Source of the DNA: Caldilineaceae bacterium
GTDB taxonomy: Bacteria > Chloroflexota > Anaerolineae > Caldilineales > Caldilineaceae
Assembly (NCBI GenBank): GCA_026645635.1
Contig: JAPKMV010000311.1
Location: forward strand, 1 to 5,179
Reading direction: 5' to 3'
Length of the DNA stretch: 5,179 bases
Shown here piece by piece: positions 1 to 5,179 of the stretch. The translations under genes and the position numbers were made by a program. Each line of letters starts with the position of its first letter. The first letter of the stretch is position 1. The notes beneath the pieces are model-generated. The model worked only from the letters and a program-made list of their open reading frames with translations, was not told the origin of the DNA and searched no databases.

Positions 1-1
1 G

Positions 2-607
2 CTGCTGTCGGGCACGGCGCTGAGCCGCGGCGCGTGCCGGGAGGCGACGCTCTACGCCGCGGAACAGGCGCACGCGGCTGGCGTGACCACCTACGTCGAT
101 CTCGACCTGCGGCCGGATCAATGGGCCAACCCCGCGGCCTTCCGCGCCAGCCTGAACGCGCTGTTGCCGTCGATCGCCGTGATGATCGGCACCGAAGAAG
201 AGACCTACGCGCTGCTGGGCGCCGCGCCAGAGACGGTCTTTGCCGGACGGCGGCTGGATGCGGCGCAGCTACAGGAGTTGGAGGATGCGATCGCCGCCTT
301 CCTGGCGGCGTCACCGGGGCGCACGCTGGTGCTCAAGCGCGGCCCGCGCGGCGCGTCCATCTTCGCCGCCGGCGCTGCGGTGCTCGACGTTCCAGGCTTT
401 CCGGTGACGGTGCTCAACACCGTCGGCGCGGGGGATGCGTTTGCCGGCGGGCTGATCTACGGCCGCTGCCAGGGCTGGGACTGGCGCGCCAGCGCGCGCC
501 TGGCCAACGCCTGCGGCGCCATCGTCGTGACGCGTCACGGCTGCGCCGCAGCAATGCCGCGCCTAGCTGAGGTGGAAACATTCATGGACAATCTCTCAAT
601 CTCCTAA
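2..607 (+). CDS. iolC: 5-dehydro-2-deoxygluconokinase IolC (PfkB/ribokinase family), 5'-truncated by window edge
   Basis: The frame is open from base 2 to the TAA at 605-607, giving 201 residues. Family members are usually about 320-340 residues, so roughly the first third lies outside the window. PfkB signature 2 is seen as NTVGAGDAFAGG, with the GAGD at 425-436; its Asp is the expected catalytic base and the Gly-rich turn forms the anion hole. Upstream are a DLDLRPDQW segment (IolC proteins carry a similar D-x-D-x-RP-x-x-W motif), IGTEEE and KRGPRGAS, all in family order. Known role: ATP-dependent phosphorylation of 5-dehydro-2-deoxy-D-gluconate in cytoplasmic myo-inositol catabolism. The assignment as IolC rather than another PfkB sugar kinase (for example KDG kinase) depends on the DLDLRP motif and the adjacent iolB. 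Oddity: the last residues (NLSIS) and the stop are encoded by an intergenic 8-nt repeat array that runs into the gene end. Confidence 0.88.
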   Translation: MLSGTALSRGACREATLYAAEQAHAAGVTTYVDLDLRPDQWANPAAFRASLNALLPSIAVMIGTEEETYALLGAAPETVFAGRRLDAAQLQELEDAIAAFLAASPGRTLVLKRGPRGASIFAAGAAVLDVPGFPVTVLNTVGAGDAFAGGLIYGRCQGWDWRASARLANACGAIVVTRHGCAAAMPRLAEVETFMDNLSIS

Positions 608-671
608 TCTCCTAATCTCTTAATCTCAACGTTGCGACAGAGATTGAGAGATTGGGAGATTAAGAGATTGG
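590..671. repeat. Inverted array of AATCTCNN octamers between iolC and iolB
   Basis: Five consecutive 8-nt units of the form AATCTC+2 variable bases occupy 590-629. After a short spacer, four units in the opposite orientation, GAGATT+2 bases, occupy 640-671. The two dinucleotides following each core vary while the six-base core does not. The array begins inside the last codons of iolC and ends about 14 nt before the iolB Shine-Dalgarno. A degenerate array of the same unit occurs at 1620-1651, so this is a repeat family and not a chance sequence. No function is established from the sequence. Confidence 0.85.
597..670 (+). promoter_or_regulatory. Long intercistronic hairpin, iolC-iolB
   Basis: Arms 597-627 and 640-670 pair over 31 positions: 28 Watson-Crick, two G-U (621:646 and 613:654) and one C-A mismatch (604:663), with a 12-nt loop at 628-639. 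In the transcript this is a very stable, AU/GC-mixed stem located just after the iolC stop codon and 15 nt before the iolB ribosome binding site. No U-tract follows, so an intrinsic terminator is unlikely. An mRNA processing site, a 3' stabiliser for the upstream message or a modulator of iolB translation are possible. The structure is seen; the function is inference. Confidence 0.55.
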
Positions 672-685
672 AGACTGGTTTCGTT

Positions 686-690
686 GGAGG
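686..690 (+). promoter_or_regulatory. Shine-Dalgarno site deciding the iolB start
   Basis: GGAGG lies 4 nt before the ATG at 695. The frame also extends upstream to a TTG at 632, but that extension would be encoded by the repeat array and has no ribosome binding site, so the ATG is preferred. The spacing is a little short but within the functional range. Confidence 0.7.
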
Positions 691-694
691 GGAT

Positions 695-1525
695 ATGGAG
701 CATTTGATTCGACCGGGTGGGACGGCTGGCGAGACGATTGTCGTGACGCCGGCGAGTGCGGGGTGGCAGTATCTTAGCTTTCGGGTCGTGGCGCTGGCGG
801 CGGGACAAAGCTACACGCTGCGGACTGGCGGTGAGGAGATGGCGCTGGTCCCGTTACAGGGCAGCGGTGTTGTCCAAGTGGGGGGGCAGGCATTCACCCT
901 GGCACGGAGTACTGTCTTTGTTGGCCCGCCGTCGCTCGTCTATGCGCCGCCAGGTCAGACTTTCCAGGTTACGGCAGAGACGGCCTTCGAGTTTGCCATC
1001 GGCGGTGCGCCCGCGGAGGGGCGGTACGGCGTGCGGCTGATCCGGCCGGAGGAGATCAAGTGCGAGCTGCGCGGCGGCGGCGCGGCCCGGCGCCAGGTGA
1101 ATCACATCCTGGCGCCGCCGCTGCCCGCCGAACGGCTGATCCTGTTCGAGGTCTACGTGCCGGGTGGGTCCTGGTCGGGCTGGCCACCCCACTGCCACGA
1201 CGGCTCCGGCGGCTCGCCCTACCTGGAGGAGACCTACTACTACCGCATCGACCCGCCCGACGGCTTTGCGATTCACCGCAACTATCGCCTCGACACCGAC
1301 TTCGACGAACTGCTGCCGGTGCGCAGCGGTGAACTGGTGCTGGTGACCCAGGGCTACCATCCCGTGGCCGCGGCGCCGGGGAGCAACGTCTACTTCCTCA
1401 ACTACCTGGCCGGCGATCTGCTGGACGAGGAACGGGCGCGGCCGCCGTTGGACGATGTTCACTATGCGTGGATGAAGGAAAACTGGGAGGGCAACCGGCT
1501 TACCTTGCCGGTGGCGCCTGCCTGA
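695..1525 (+). CDS. iolB: 5-deoxy-glucuronate isomerase IolB
   Basis: The gene encodes 276 residues from the ATG at 695, close to the usual 260-275 of IolB. It belongs to the KduI/IolB bicupin family of metal-dependent isomerases. The C-terminal cupin shows the family pattern: GGSWSGWPPHCHD (about 158-169, with H166 and H168), a conserved acidic pair in YLEETYYYRIDPPDGF (E178/E179), and GYHPVAAAPG (H222). These fit the His-x-His...Glu...His metal site. AWMKENW near residues 258-264 matches the conserved C-terminal region. Known role: conversion of 5-deoxy-D-glucuronate to 5-dehydro-2-deoxy-D-gluconate, the substrate of IolC, in cytoplasmic myo-inositol breakdown. It lies 87 nt after iolC on the same strand and is probably co-transcribed with it. 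It is the last gene of the run, since a convergent gene and a palindromic terminator follow. The protein appears intact. Confidence 0.94.
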   Translation: MEHLIRPGGTAGETIVVTPASAGWQYLSFRVVALAAGQSYTLRTGGEEMALVPLQGSGVVQVGGQAFTLARSTVFVGPPSLVYAPPGQTFQVTAETAFEFAIGGAPAEGRYGVRLIRPEEIKCELRGGGAARRQVNHILAPPLPAERLILFEVYVPGGSWSGWPPHCHDGSGGSPYLEETYYYRIDPPDGFAIHRNYRLDTDFDELLPVRSGELVLVTQGYHPVAAAPGSNVYFLNYLAGDLLDEERARPPLDDVHYAWMKENWEGNRLTLPVAPA

Positions 1526-1575
1526 AGGTCGGTCTGAAAACGGGCTTTGGACTTCGCCAGCGGTTCCTACTATGA

Positions 1576-1611
1576 AAAGAATGGGCGGGAGAATTCTCCC
1601 GCCCATTCTTT
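1576..1611. terminator. Bidirectional intrinsic terminator (perfect 36-nt palindrome)
   Basis: Two 18-nt half sites are exact reverse complements centred on GAATTC, with no mismatch. The GC-rich core GGGCGGGAG / CTCCCGCCC is flanked by AAAGAAT / ATTCTTT, giving a short T-run on the 3' side in either direction. It sits 51 nt after the iolB stop and 70 nt after the stop of the converging gene, where one hairpin can serve both operons. The T-runs are short (3-4), so efficiency is uncertain. Confidence 0.8.
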
Positions 1612-1619
1612 GTTGACGC

Positions 1620-1666
1620 AATCTCACAATCTCCTCATCTCACAATCGCAGCGAGATGGGAGAAGA
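1620..1666. repeat. Degenerate octamer array, same family as at 590-671
   Basis: Units AATCTCAC, AATCTCCT, CATCTCAC and AATCGCAG follow one another at 1620-1651 with 8-nt period, and are followed by a partial inverted segment GAGATGGGAGAAGAG (1653-1667). Only a short stem (CATCTC 1636-1641 with GAGATG 1653-1658) is possible. It lies between the palindromic terminator and the end of the minus-strand gene. It looks like a decayed copy of the iolC-iolB array. Confidence 0.65.
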
Positions 1667-1680
1667 GGAAATTCTGTACG

Positions 1681-4242
1681 TTACGCTGCGCGGCGGCGGC
1701 TCACGAACACCGCACCAGCCGTCATCGCCAACACGAAGCCGGCGACCACAATCAGCAGCAGGTTGTTGCTCTCTGCGCCGGTGGCGGGCAGCGTCTCTGG
1801 CGTCGGTTCTTCTGTGGGTTCCGGTGTAGCTTCGGCGGTGGCCTCAGCGGTGGCTGCGGCCGTTGCTTCAGCAGTAGCCTCAGCCGTTGCTTCGGTTGTG
1901 GCCTCTGCGGTAGCTTCGGCAGTGGCCTCTGCGGTGGCCTCAGCCGCCGCGATCGTCGCCTGGAACGGCGTCATCACGATCATGTCACCGTCCATCACGG
2001 GCACATCCGGGCCGGGGAACTCGTAGGTGCCCATCTCGCCGGCGTCCACGTGGAGCATGGCCCACAGCGTCGCATCGCCTTCCAGCGGAGTGTCGAGCAG
2101 GACGACCACGTTTTCGGTCGTGCCGGCCGGCACGGCAGTCTGGCCGAGCACAGCGCCGGGCGCGCCGTCGGCGTCGGCATGGATCACCATCCAGCCGTCG
2201 GCTTCCGCAGTGACGCTGTCCACCATCACGCTCGTGCCGTCAGATTCCTGGTCGCTGACCTTGACGGCTTCGCTGCCCATCATGGCTTCCGCGGTTGCCT
2301 CAGGCGTCGCCTCGGCGGTTGCTTCCGGTGTGGCCTCAGCGGCGGCTTCCTCAGTCGCTGCTGGCGTCGCTTCCGGCGCGGCGGCTTCCGCGGCCGGCGC
2401 ACCGGCGATGGCCAGGTCCGGCGGCAGCAGCACGCTGTCGATCACGTGGATGATGCCATTGGAGGCCTGAACACCGCGGCCGCTGATGACCGCGTCGTTG
2501 ACCTTCTTGACGCCATCGACAAAGCTGAAGAGCACAGTGCTGCCTTCCAGCGTAGTCGCTTCCTTGCCGTCGCTGATCAGCGCTGCGGCCAGGCGTCCTT
2601 CGAGGACGTGGTAGAGCAGCACCTTCTGCAGCGCTTCCGGATCCGCCACCAGGGCGTCCAGAATCTCCGGCGGCACGGCGTTGAAGGCATCGTCAGTCGG
2701 CGCAAAGAGGGTGAGCGGGCCTTCGCCCTTCAGCGCGTCCACCAGACCGGCAGCTTCCGCGGCGCTCAGCAGTGCAGTGAAGTTGCCCGCTGCGGCCGCA
2801 GTATCGACGATGTCGGGCTTGGCGCTCAGGCTGCCGGCGACATCGCGGGCCGGCGCCGGGGTCGCCGGTGCGGCTTCAGGCGTAGCCTCTGCGGCCTGTT
2901 CTGGTGTTGCTTCGGCAGTCGCCTCTGCAGTCGCTTCAGCGGTTGCTTCCGGCGTAGCTTCGGCAGTCGCTTCAGCGGTTGCTTCAGGAGTAGCCTCGGC
3001 AGTCGCTTCCGGTGTGGCTTCGGCGGTGGCTTCCGGTGCAGCGGCGGCTTCACCGCCCTCGGCCGGCGGCATCATCGCCATCAGCGCGGCCATCACGTCG
3101 GCGACCGGCGTGCCGGTCATTTCGGTGGCGCCCGCAAACTTGACGACTTCACCCGAACCAGGGGCGCCGACGCCGTTGACGGTGACGAAGGCGTCGCCGT
3201 CGGCGTTGAAGTCGACCGAGGTCGGGAAGGACAGCCCGGGAATCACGATCTCGGAGGCGTCGCCTTCCATGACACGGATGACAGCGCCGCTATTCGGCAC
3301 GGGACCTTGCTGGCCAAAGATGCCGAAGGTGACGCCATACAGGTTGCCGTCGGGACCGGCACGCAGGTCGGTCAGCATGGTCAGACCGGTGGCGTAGTCG
3401 CTGAGCGTGCCGTCCTCGGCCACCTTCATCACCTTGGCGCTGCCGGGCACAAAGGGTGCGCCGGAGAGCAGGCTGACATAGACGCCGCCGTCGGCGCCGA
3501 TGGCTACGCCGGTGGGCACCGGGTCGGTCAAGAGTTGGTTGTCATAGTCGGGCCGCGGGAAGACGCCAGGCAGCGGCTCGAAGATGGCCACGACCTCGAT
3601 CTCGCCGGTGGCCGGGTCGATGCGCTGCAGGTTGTTGCCGCCCGCATCCGCCACCCAGAGGAAGCCGTCCGGCCCACCCAGGATGCCGTAGGGGTGGCCG
3701 TGGTAGACGACGCCGTAGGGATTGTTGTCGCGCTCGAAGGCCCAGCTATCGGCGATCTGTGTGACTGTGCCGTCGGCGCCGATTTCGACCACGGTGGCCA
3801 CACCGGCCGGCGGGTCGATGTCGGGTGTCGATAGCCAGTCGCCGACGGTGGCGTAGAGCTTGTCGCCGAGCAAGGCCAGGCGACTGCCGCCGCTGACGCC
3901 GCTGGCAACGGCAACCGAGGCAACGTTGGCGATGTCGGTGGCTGTGCCGTCCGCCGCGCTGATCTTGACGATGCGGCTGGTCATGCCGTAGGTGGCATCG
4001 ACCGGGCCGTCGGCCTCGGGATCAATCGCCTGAATGGCTTCGTCGCCCCCCAGACCCGAATCGATGACCCAAATGTCGCCATTGGGGTCGACCAAGACGC
4101 CCATCGGGCCGTTCAGCCCGGTGGCGATGACTTCGCCGGCCGCCGGCGCGTCCTGGGCGAACAGCGCCTGGGCAGGCAGCAGTCCAACCATCAGGGCGAG
4201 GACAGTCAGCAATCTGACAAGATGTGACATGCGATAATGCAT
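1681..4242 (-). CDS. Exported LPxTG-anchored protein: ScyD/ScyE-type propeller + fasciclin + DUF7282-like domain
   Basis: 853 residues. A signal peptide covers about 1-29 (Arg at 4 and 10, hydrophobic 11-28, probable cleavage in ALFA-QDAPA). Residues about 36-372 resemble the ScyD/ScyE family of NHL-like beta-propellers: [57 protein letters not shown] and GPDGNLYGV are recurrent blade motifs. Residues about 475-610 form a FAS1 domain ([11 protein letters not shown] 510-520, YH 544-545, [14 protein letters not shown] 595-608). Residues about 657-763 resemble DUF7282 ([32 protein letters not shown]). Three Ala/Glu/Thr/Pro linkers (401-465, 616-655, 767-817) separate the domains. The C-terminus has LPATG (818-822), a hydrophobic helix (about 827-847) and an SRRRAA tail, the arrangement of a sortase substrate. 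The ATG at 4242 has a Shine-Dalgarno site 7 nt upstream; the next Met (residue 5) does not. It probably acts in surface adhesion or matrix binding, but the ligand is unknown and no catalytic site is evident. The gene stands alone with its own promoter. Confidence 0.93.
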   Translation of the reverse strand: MHYRMSHLVRLLTVLALMVGLLPAQALFAQDAPAAGEVIATGLNGPMGVLVDPNGDIWVIDSGLGGDEAIQAIDPEADGPVDATYGMTSRIVKISAADGTATDIANVASVAVASGVSGGSRLALLGDKLYATVGDWLSTPDIDPPAGVATVVEIGADGTVTQIADSWAFERDNNPYGVVYHGHPYGILGGPDGFLWVADAGGNNLQRIDPATGEIEVVAIFEPLPGVFPRPDYDNQLLTDPVPTGVAIGADGGVYVSLLSGAPFVPGSAKVMKVAEDGTLSDYATGLTMLTDLRAGPDGNLYGVTFGIFGQQGPVPNSGAVIRVMEGDASEIVIPGLSFPTSVDFNADGDAFVTVNGVGAPGSGEVVKFAGATEMTGTPVADVMAALMAMMPPAEGGEAAAAPEATAEATPEATAEATPEATAEATAEATPEATAEATAEATAEATPEQAAEATPEAAPATPAPARDVAGSLSAKPDIVDTAAAAGNFTALLSAAEAAGLVDALKGEGPLTLFAPTDDAFNAVPPEILDALVADPEALQKVLLYHVLEGRLAAALISDGKEATTLEGSTVLFSFVDGVKKVNDAVISGRGVQASNGIIHVIDSVLLPPDLAIAGAPAAEAAAPEATPAATEEAAAEATPEATAEATPEATAEAMMGSEAVKVSDQESDGTSVMVDSVTAEADGWMVIHADADGAPGAVLGQTAVPAGTTENVVVLLDTPLEGDATLWAMLHVDAGEMGTYEFPGPDVPVMDGDMIVMTPFQATIAAAEATAEATAEATAEATTEATAEATAEATAAATAEATAEATPEPTEEPTPETLPATGAESNNLLLIVVAGFVLAMTAGAVFVSRRRAA
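1777..1791 (-). other. Sortase sorting motif LPATG
   Basis: Codons for Leu-Pro-Ala-Thr-Gly (residues 818-822) lie directly before a roughly 20-residue hydrophobic stretch and a short tail with three arginines. The spacing and order match canonical LPxTG cell-wall sorting signals, with predicted cleavage between Thr and Gly. No sortase gene is in the window. Confidence 0.85.
1792..1944 (-). repeat. Coding tandem repeat, linker 3 (period 12 nt, T-A-E-A)
   Basis: Residues 767-817 of the surface protein are mostly AEAT units, ending in [11 protein letters not shown] just before LPATG. The DNA has a 12-nt period, with third codon positions varying between units. It probably forms an extended acidic stalk through the cell wall. 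Confidence 0.85.
2278..2397 (-). repeat. Coding tandem repeat, linker 2 (between FAS1 and DUF7282-like domain)
   Basis: Residues 616-655 are an Ala/Glu/Thr/Pro-rich segment with [18 protein letters not shown] at its C-terminal end and a less regular N-terminal half ([19 protein letters not shown]). The unit is the same 4-residue, 12-nt repeat as in the other two linkers. Confidence 0.8.
2848..3042 (-). repeat. Coding tandem repeat, linker 1 (between propeller and FAS1)
   Basis: Residues 401-465 are the longest of the three linkers, built of EATA/EATP units with occasional irregularities ([19 protein letters not shown] at the end). Synonymous third positions differ between many units, so the array is not a very recent expansion of one identical unit. 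Confidence 0.85.
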
Positions 4243-4249
4243 AGACTCT

Positions 4250-4255
4250 CTCCTC
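4250..4255 (-). promoter_or_regulatory. Shine-Dalgarno site of the surface-protein gene
   Basis: GAGGAG on the minus strand lies 7 nt before the ATG at 4242. This supports the first Met rather than Met5 as the start. Confidence 0.75.
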
Positions 4256-4286
4256 GATCTTCAAATATTGACGATTCCACAAGTGT

Positions 4287-4307
4287 AGCCGGCGCATTGC
4301 CGGGGCT
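4287..4307 (-). other. Possible stem-loop in the 5' leader of the surface-protein gene
   Basis: AGCCGGC and GCCGGGGCT flank a 5-nt spacer and can form an imperfect GC-rich stem (one arm has two additional bases). It lies about 45 nt upstream of the start codon inside the predicted leader. No known riboswitch consensus is recognisable. It may be chance in GC-rich DNA. Confidence 0.25.
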
Positions 4308-4379
4308 TGGAAAACGCAGATGAAAGGTAGTGCGCTGTACAAATGCCGCCCGCAAGTTGGTTCTGCGAGCAACGTGGTC

Positions 4380-4408
4380 ATTTTAGTTGAAATCCCGTCA
4401 GGCGTCAA
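4380..4408 (-). promoter_or_regulatory. Sigma70-like promoter for the surface-protein gene
   Basis: On the minus strand, TTGACG (4403-4408) and TAAAAT (4380-4385) are separated by exactly 17 nt. Each hexamer differs from consensus at one position. Transcription would begin near 4373 and give a leader of about 130 nt before the ATG at 4242. Nothing else in the leader resembles a gene. Confidence 0.6.
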
Positions 4409-4460
4409 TCAATCCACCAACGATTACGCGACGCCCGGCGCACGACCACCTTAGAACTGT

Positions 4461-4599
4461 TTGTAAAGTCGCCCCAATTTGACGCAGAGAAGCGGAGATG
4501 CAAAGAAACGCAGAGAAAATCGAGAGCGCGCACAGCAGTAGACGGCTTTGCAACTCCTCTGCGCCGTTGCGTCTCTGCGTCAGCCTTGCCCCTTTACAA
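4461..4599. repeat. Palindromic MITE-like element with TTGTAAAG ends and GACGCAGA octamers
   Basis: The outer 8 bases TTGTAAAG (4461-4468) and CTTTACAA (4592-4599) are exact inverted repeats. Further in, TGACGCAGAGA (4480-4490) is exactly repeated in reverse complement at 4572-4582. Inside each arm the sequence runs in 8-nt units (GACGCAGA, GAAGCGGA, GATGCAAA on the left; GACGCAGA, GACGCAAC, GGCGCAGA on the right, read inward). The left arm recurs at 5118-5179. It contains no ORF of its own. It occupies most of the space between the promoter of the surface-protein gene and the cytochrome stop codon, and as RNA could act as a 3' hairpin for the cytochrome message. Whether it is mobile is not shown. 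Confidence 0.65.
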
Positions 4600-4607
4600 C
4601 CAGTCTC

Positions 4608-5051
4608 TTACTGCTGTTGCGCCAGGAAGTAGACCAGCGCGTCGATATCGGCAGCGGGCAAGTGGGCAAAGGAAGGCATCGCCTGTCGCGCGATGCCGCC
4701 ACTGACAATGTAGGCGCCAGGCTCCAGGATGCTTTCGCGCAGATATGCTTCGGCGGTGGTGGCTGCCCCCGCATAGCGCGGCTCGGCGATGCGCTCCCCG
4801 GCAATGCGGCCAACGCCGTCATGCGCAGGGCCGAAAACGCCGGTGGTTCCGGCCGCAGCCAGCACATGGCAGACGCCACAGTATTGGCTGAGATAGACCT
4901 GTTTGCCCTGTTCGTACAGGAGCGGGTCGAACGCAGCCGCAGGCGCTGCGGCCGTCACGGACGGCGCCTGGGGTACGGCGCGCAGGTCGACGCCGCCTTG
5001 CAGCATGAGAGCAAAAATCAGTGCAAACACAGCCCATAAAGATTCTGACAT
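4608..5051 (-). CDS. Small monoheme c-type cytochrome (class I), exported or membrane-anchored
   Basis: 147 residues. A hydrophobic N-terminal segment (about 5-20) is followed by an Ala/Pro-rich linker to about residue 40, then one cytochrome c domain. Heme attachment is CGVCH (C58, C61, H62 as proximal ligand). The likely distal ligand is M125 in RQAMPSF, followed by the usual C-terminal helix AADIDALVYFLAQQ. Between them, GPAHDGVGRIAGER and AYLRESILEPGAYI resemble class I cytochromes and the heme domains attached to respiratory oxidases and reductases. No CuA site or other domain is present, so it is a free-standing carrier. It should act outside the cytoplasmic membrane as a one-electron carrier; its partners are unknown. 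The n-region has no basic residue (MSESLW) and no lipobox Cys, so cleaved signal versus uncleaved anchor is undecided. The ATG at 5051 has a Shine-Dalgarno site 6 nt upstream. The gene is unrelated in function to the neighbours in the window. Confidence 0.9.
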   Translation of the reverse strand: MSESLWAVFALIFALMLQGGVDLRAVPQAPSVTAAAPAAAFDPLLYEQGKQVYLSQYCGVCHVLAAAGTTGVFGPAHDGVGRIAGERIAEPRYAGAATTAEAYLRESILEPGAYIVSGGIARQAMPSFAHLPAADIDALVYFLAQQQ

Positions 5052-5057
5052 GATTGC

Positions 5058-5064
5058 TTTCCTT
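5058..5064 (-). promoter_or_regulatory. Shine-Dalgarno site of the cytochrome gene
   Basis: AAGGAAA on the minus strand ends 6 nt before the ATG at 5051 and supports that start. No convincing -35/-10 pair is seen in the 66 bases between the gene and the repeat at 5118. Confidence 0.6.
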
Positions 5065-5117
5065 CAGTTCTACCAGGACTCTCGCGTTTCTTCGTGACTT
5101 CCAAGCCATAGCGTCTG

Positions 5118-5179
5118 TCTGTAAAGCCACCCCACTTTGACGCGGAGGCGCAGAGATGCAGAGAACATCGAGAGAAAGC
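5118..5179. repeat. Second copy of the GACGCAGA-type repeat arm, cut by window end
   Basis: This segment aligns with 4460-4526: TGTAAAG (5120-5126 versus 4462-4468), TTTGACGC (5136-5143 versus 4478-4485) and ATCGAGAG (5167-5174 versus 4519-4526) occur in the same order and orientation, with a gap of about 10-12 nt before the last block. The middle again runs in 8-nt units (GACGCGGA, GGCGCAGA, GATGCAGA). It is probably the left arm of another palindromic element continuing beyond the window. Confidence 0.65.

Noticed and set aside
34..570. Alternative open frame overlapping iolC
   Set aside because: It is Arg-rich without domains, and lies out of frame with a region carrying the intact PfkB signature.
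590..671. CRISPR-like array
   Set aside because: The units are 8 nt, contiguous and without spacers, and the second half is inverted. This does not fit a CRISPR repeat-spacer structure, and no cas gene is present.
632..694. N-terminal extension of iolB from a TTG at 632
   Set aside because: The extension is translated from the octamer repeat array (RQRLRDWEIKRLE...), has no ribosome binding site and is not part of the IolB family. The ATG at 695 has GGAGG before it.
854..1627. Minus-strand open frame opposite iolB
   Set aside because: It is antisense to a well-supported enzyme gene and runs through the palindromic terminator. No domain or start signal was recognised.
2050..3834. A 594-codon plus-strand open frame opposite the surface-protein gene, and a shorter one at 2681-3397
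   Set aside because: It is fully antisense to a gene with a clear signal peptide, domains and anchor. The translation is Arg/Gly/His-rich low complexity mirroring the Ala/Glu/Thr repeats, with no recognisable domain, as expected of GC-rich shadow frames.
4022..4408. Open frame covering the leader of the surface-protein gene on the minus strand
   Set aside because: It overlaps the true start in another frame and contains the promoter and leader. It has no ribosome binding site and no family resemblance.
4548..5039. Plus-strand open frame opposite the cytochrome gene
   Set aside because: It starts inside the repeat element and is antisense to a frame with CGVCH and the Met-ligand motif, so it is a shadow frame.
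4608..5051. Cytochrome c oxidase subunit II fragment
   Set aside because: There is no CuA motif and only one N-terminal hydrophobic segment. Start, ribosome binding site, heme motif and C-terminal helix are all present, so it reads as a complete free-standing cytochrome.

Overview
The window looks like chromosomal DNA of a high-GC, free-living bacterium, most probably a Chloroflexota member of the Anaerolineae/Caldilineae type. This placement is inference. It rests on the long secreted protein with (T-A/P-E-A)n linkers joining ScyD-like, fasciclin and DUF7282-like domains, on an LPxTG anchor, and on intergenic arrays of 8-nt repeats. No rRNA or other phylogenetic marker is present.

Left part (1-1525, + strand): the end of an inositol catabolism operon. 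It holds the C-terminal two thirds of a PfkB-family kinase, best read as IolC (5-dehydro-2-deoxygluconokinase), followed by a complete iolB (5-deoxy-glucuronate isomerase). IolB makes the substrate that IolC phosphorylates, so the two genes encode consecutive steps. The 87-nt gap between them is mostly an inverted array of 8-nt repeats that can fold into a hairpin of about 31 bp, and this array also supplies the last codons and the stop of iolC. A perfect 36-nt palindrome at 1576-1611 lies between iolB and the converging gene and probably ends transcription from both sides.

Middle part (1681-4242, - strand): one 853-residue exported protein. It has a signal peptide, a ScyD/ScyE-type beta-propeller, a fasciclin (FAS1) domain, a DUF7282-like domain and a C-terminal LPATG + membrane helix + Arg tail, the domains being separated by three Ala/Glu/Thr/Pro repeat linkers. 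A good Shine-Dalgarno site and a sigma70-like promoter (TTGACG-17-TAAAAT, 4380-4408) lie upstream, giving a predicted leader of about 130 nt.

Right part (4243-5179): a 365-bp intergenic region containing that promoter and a palindromic, MITE-like repeat element (4461-4599), then a small monoheme c-type cytochrome gene (4608-5051, - strand). At the window edge there is another copy of the repeat arm in the same orientation as the first, so the cytochrome gene sits between two copies. The cytochrome and the anchored protein are both extracytoplasmic, but nothing in the sequence ties them functionally to each other or to inositol catabolism.

I see no RNA genes, CRISPR array, transposase or phage genes. 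The most notable features are the octamer-period repeat arrays of two sequence families and the multidomain anchored protein. I found no clear evidence of a wholly new system.
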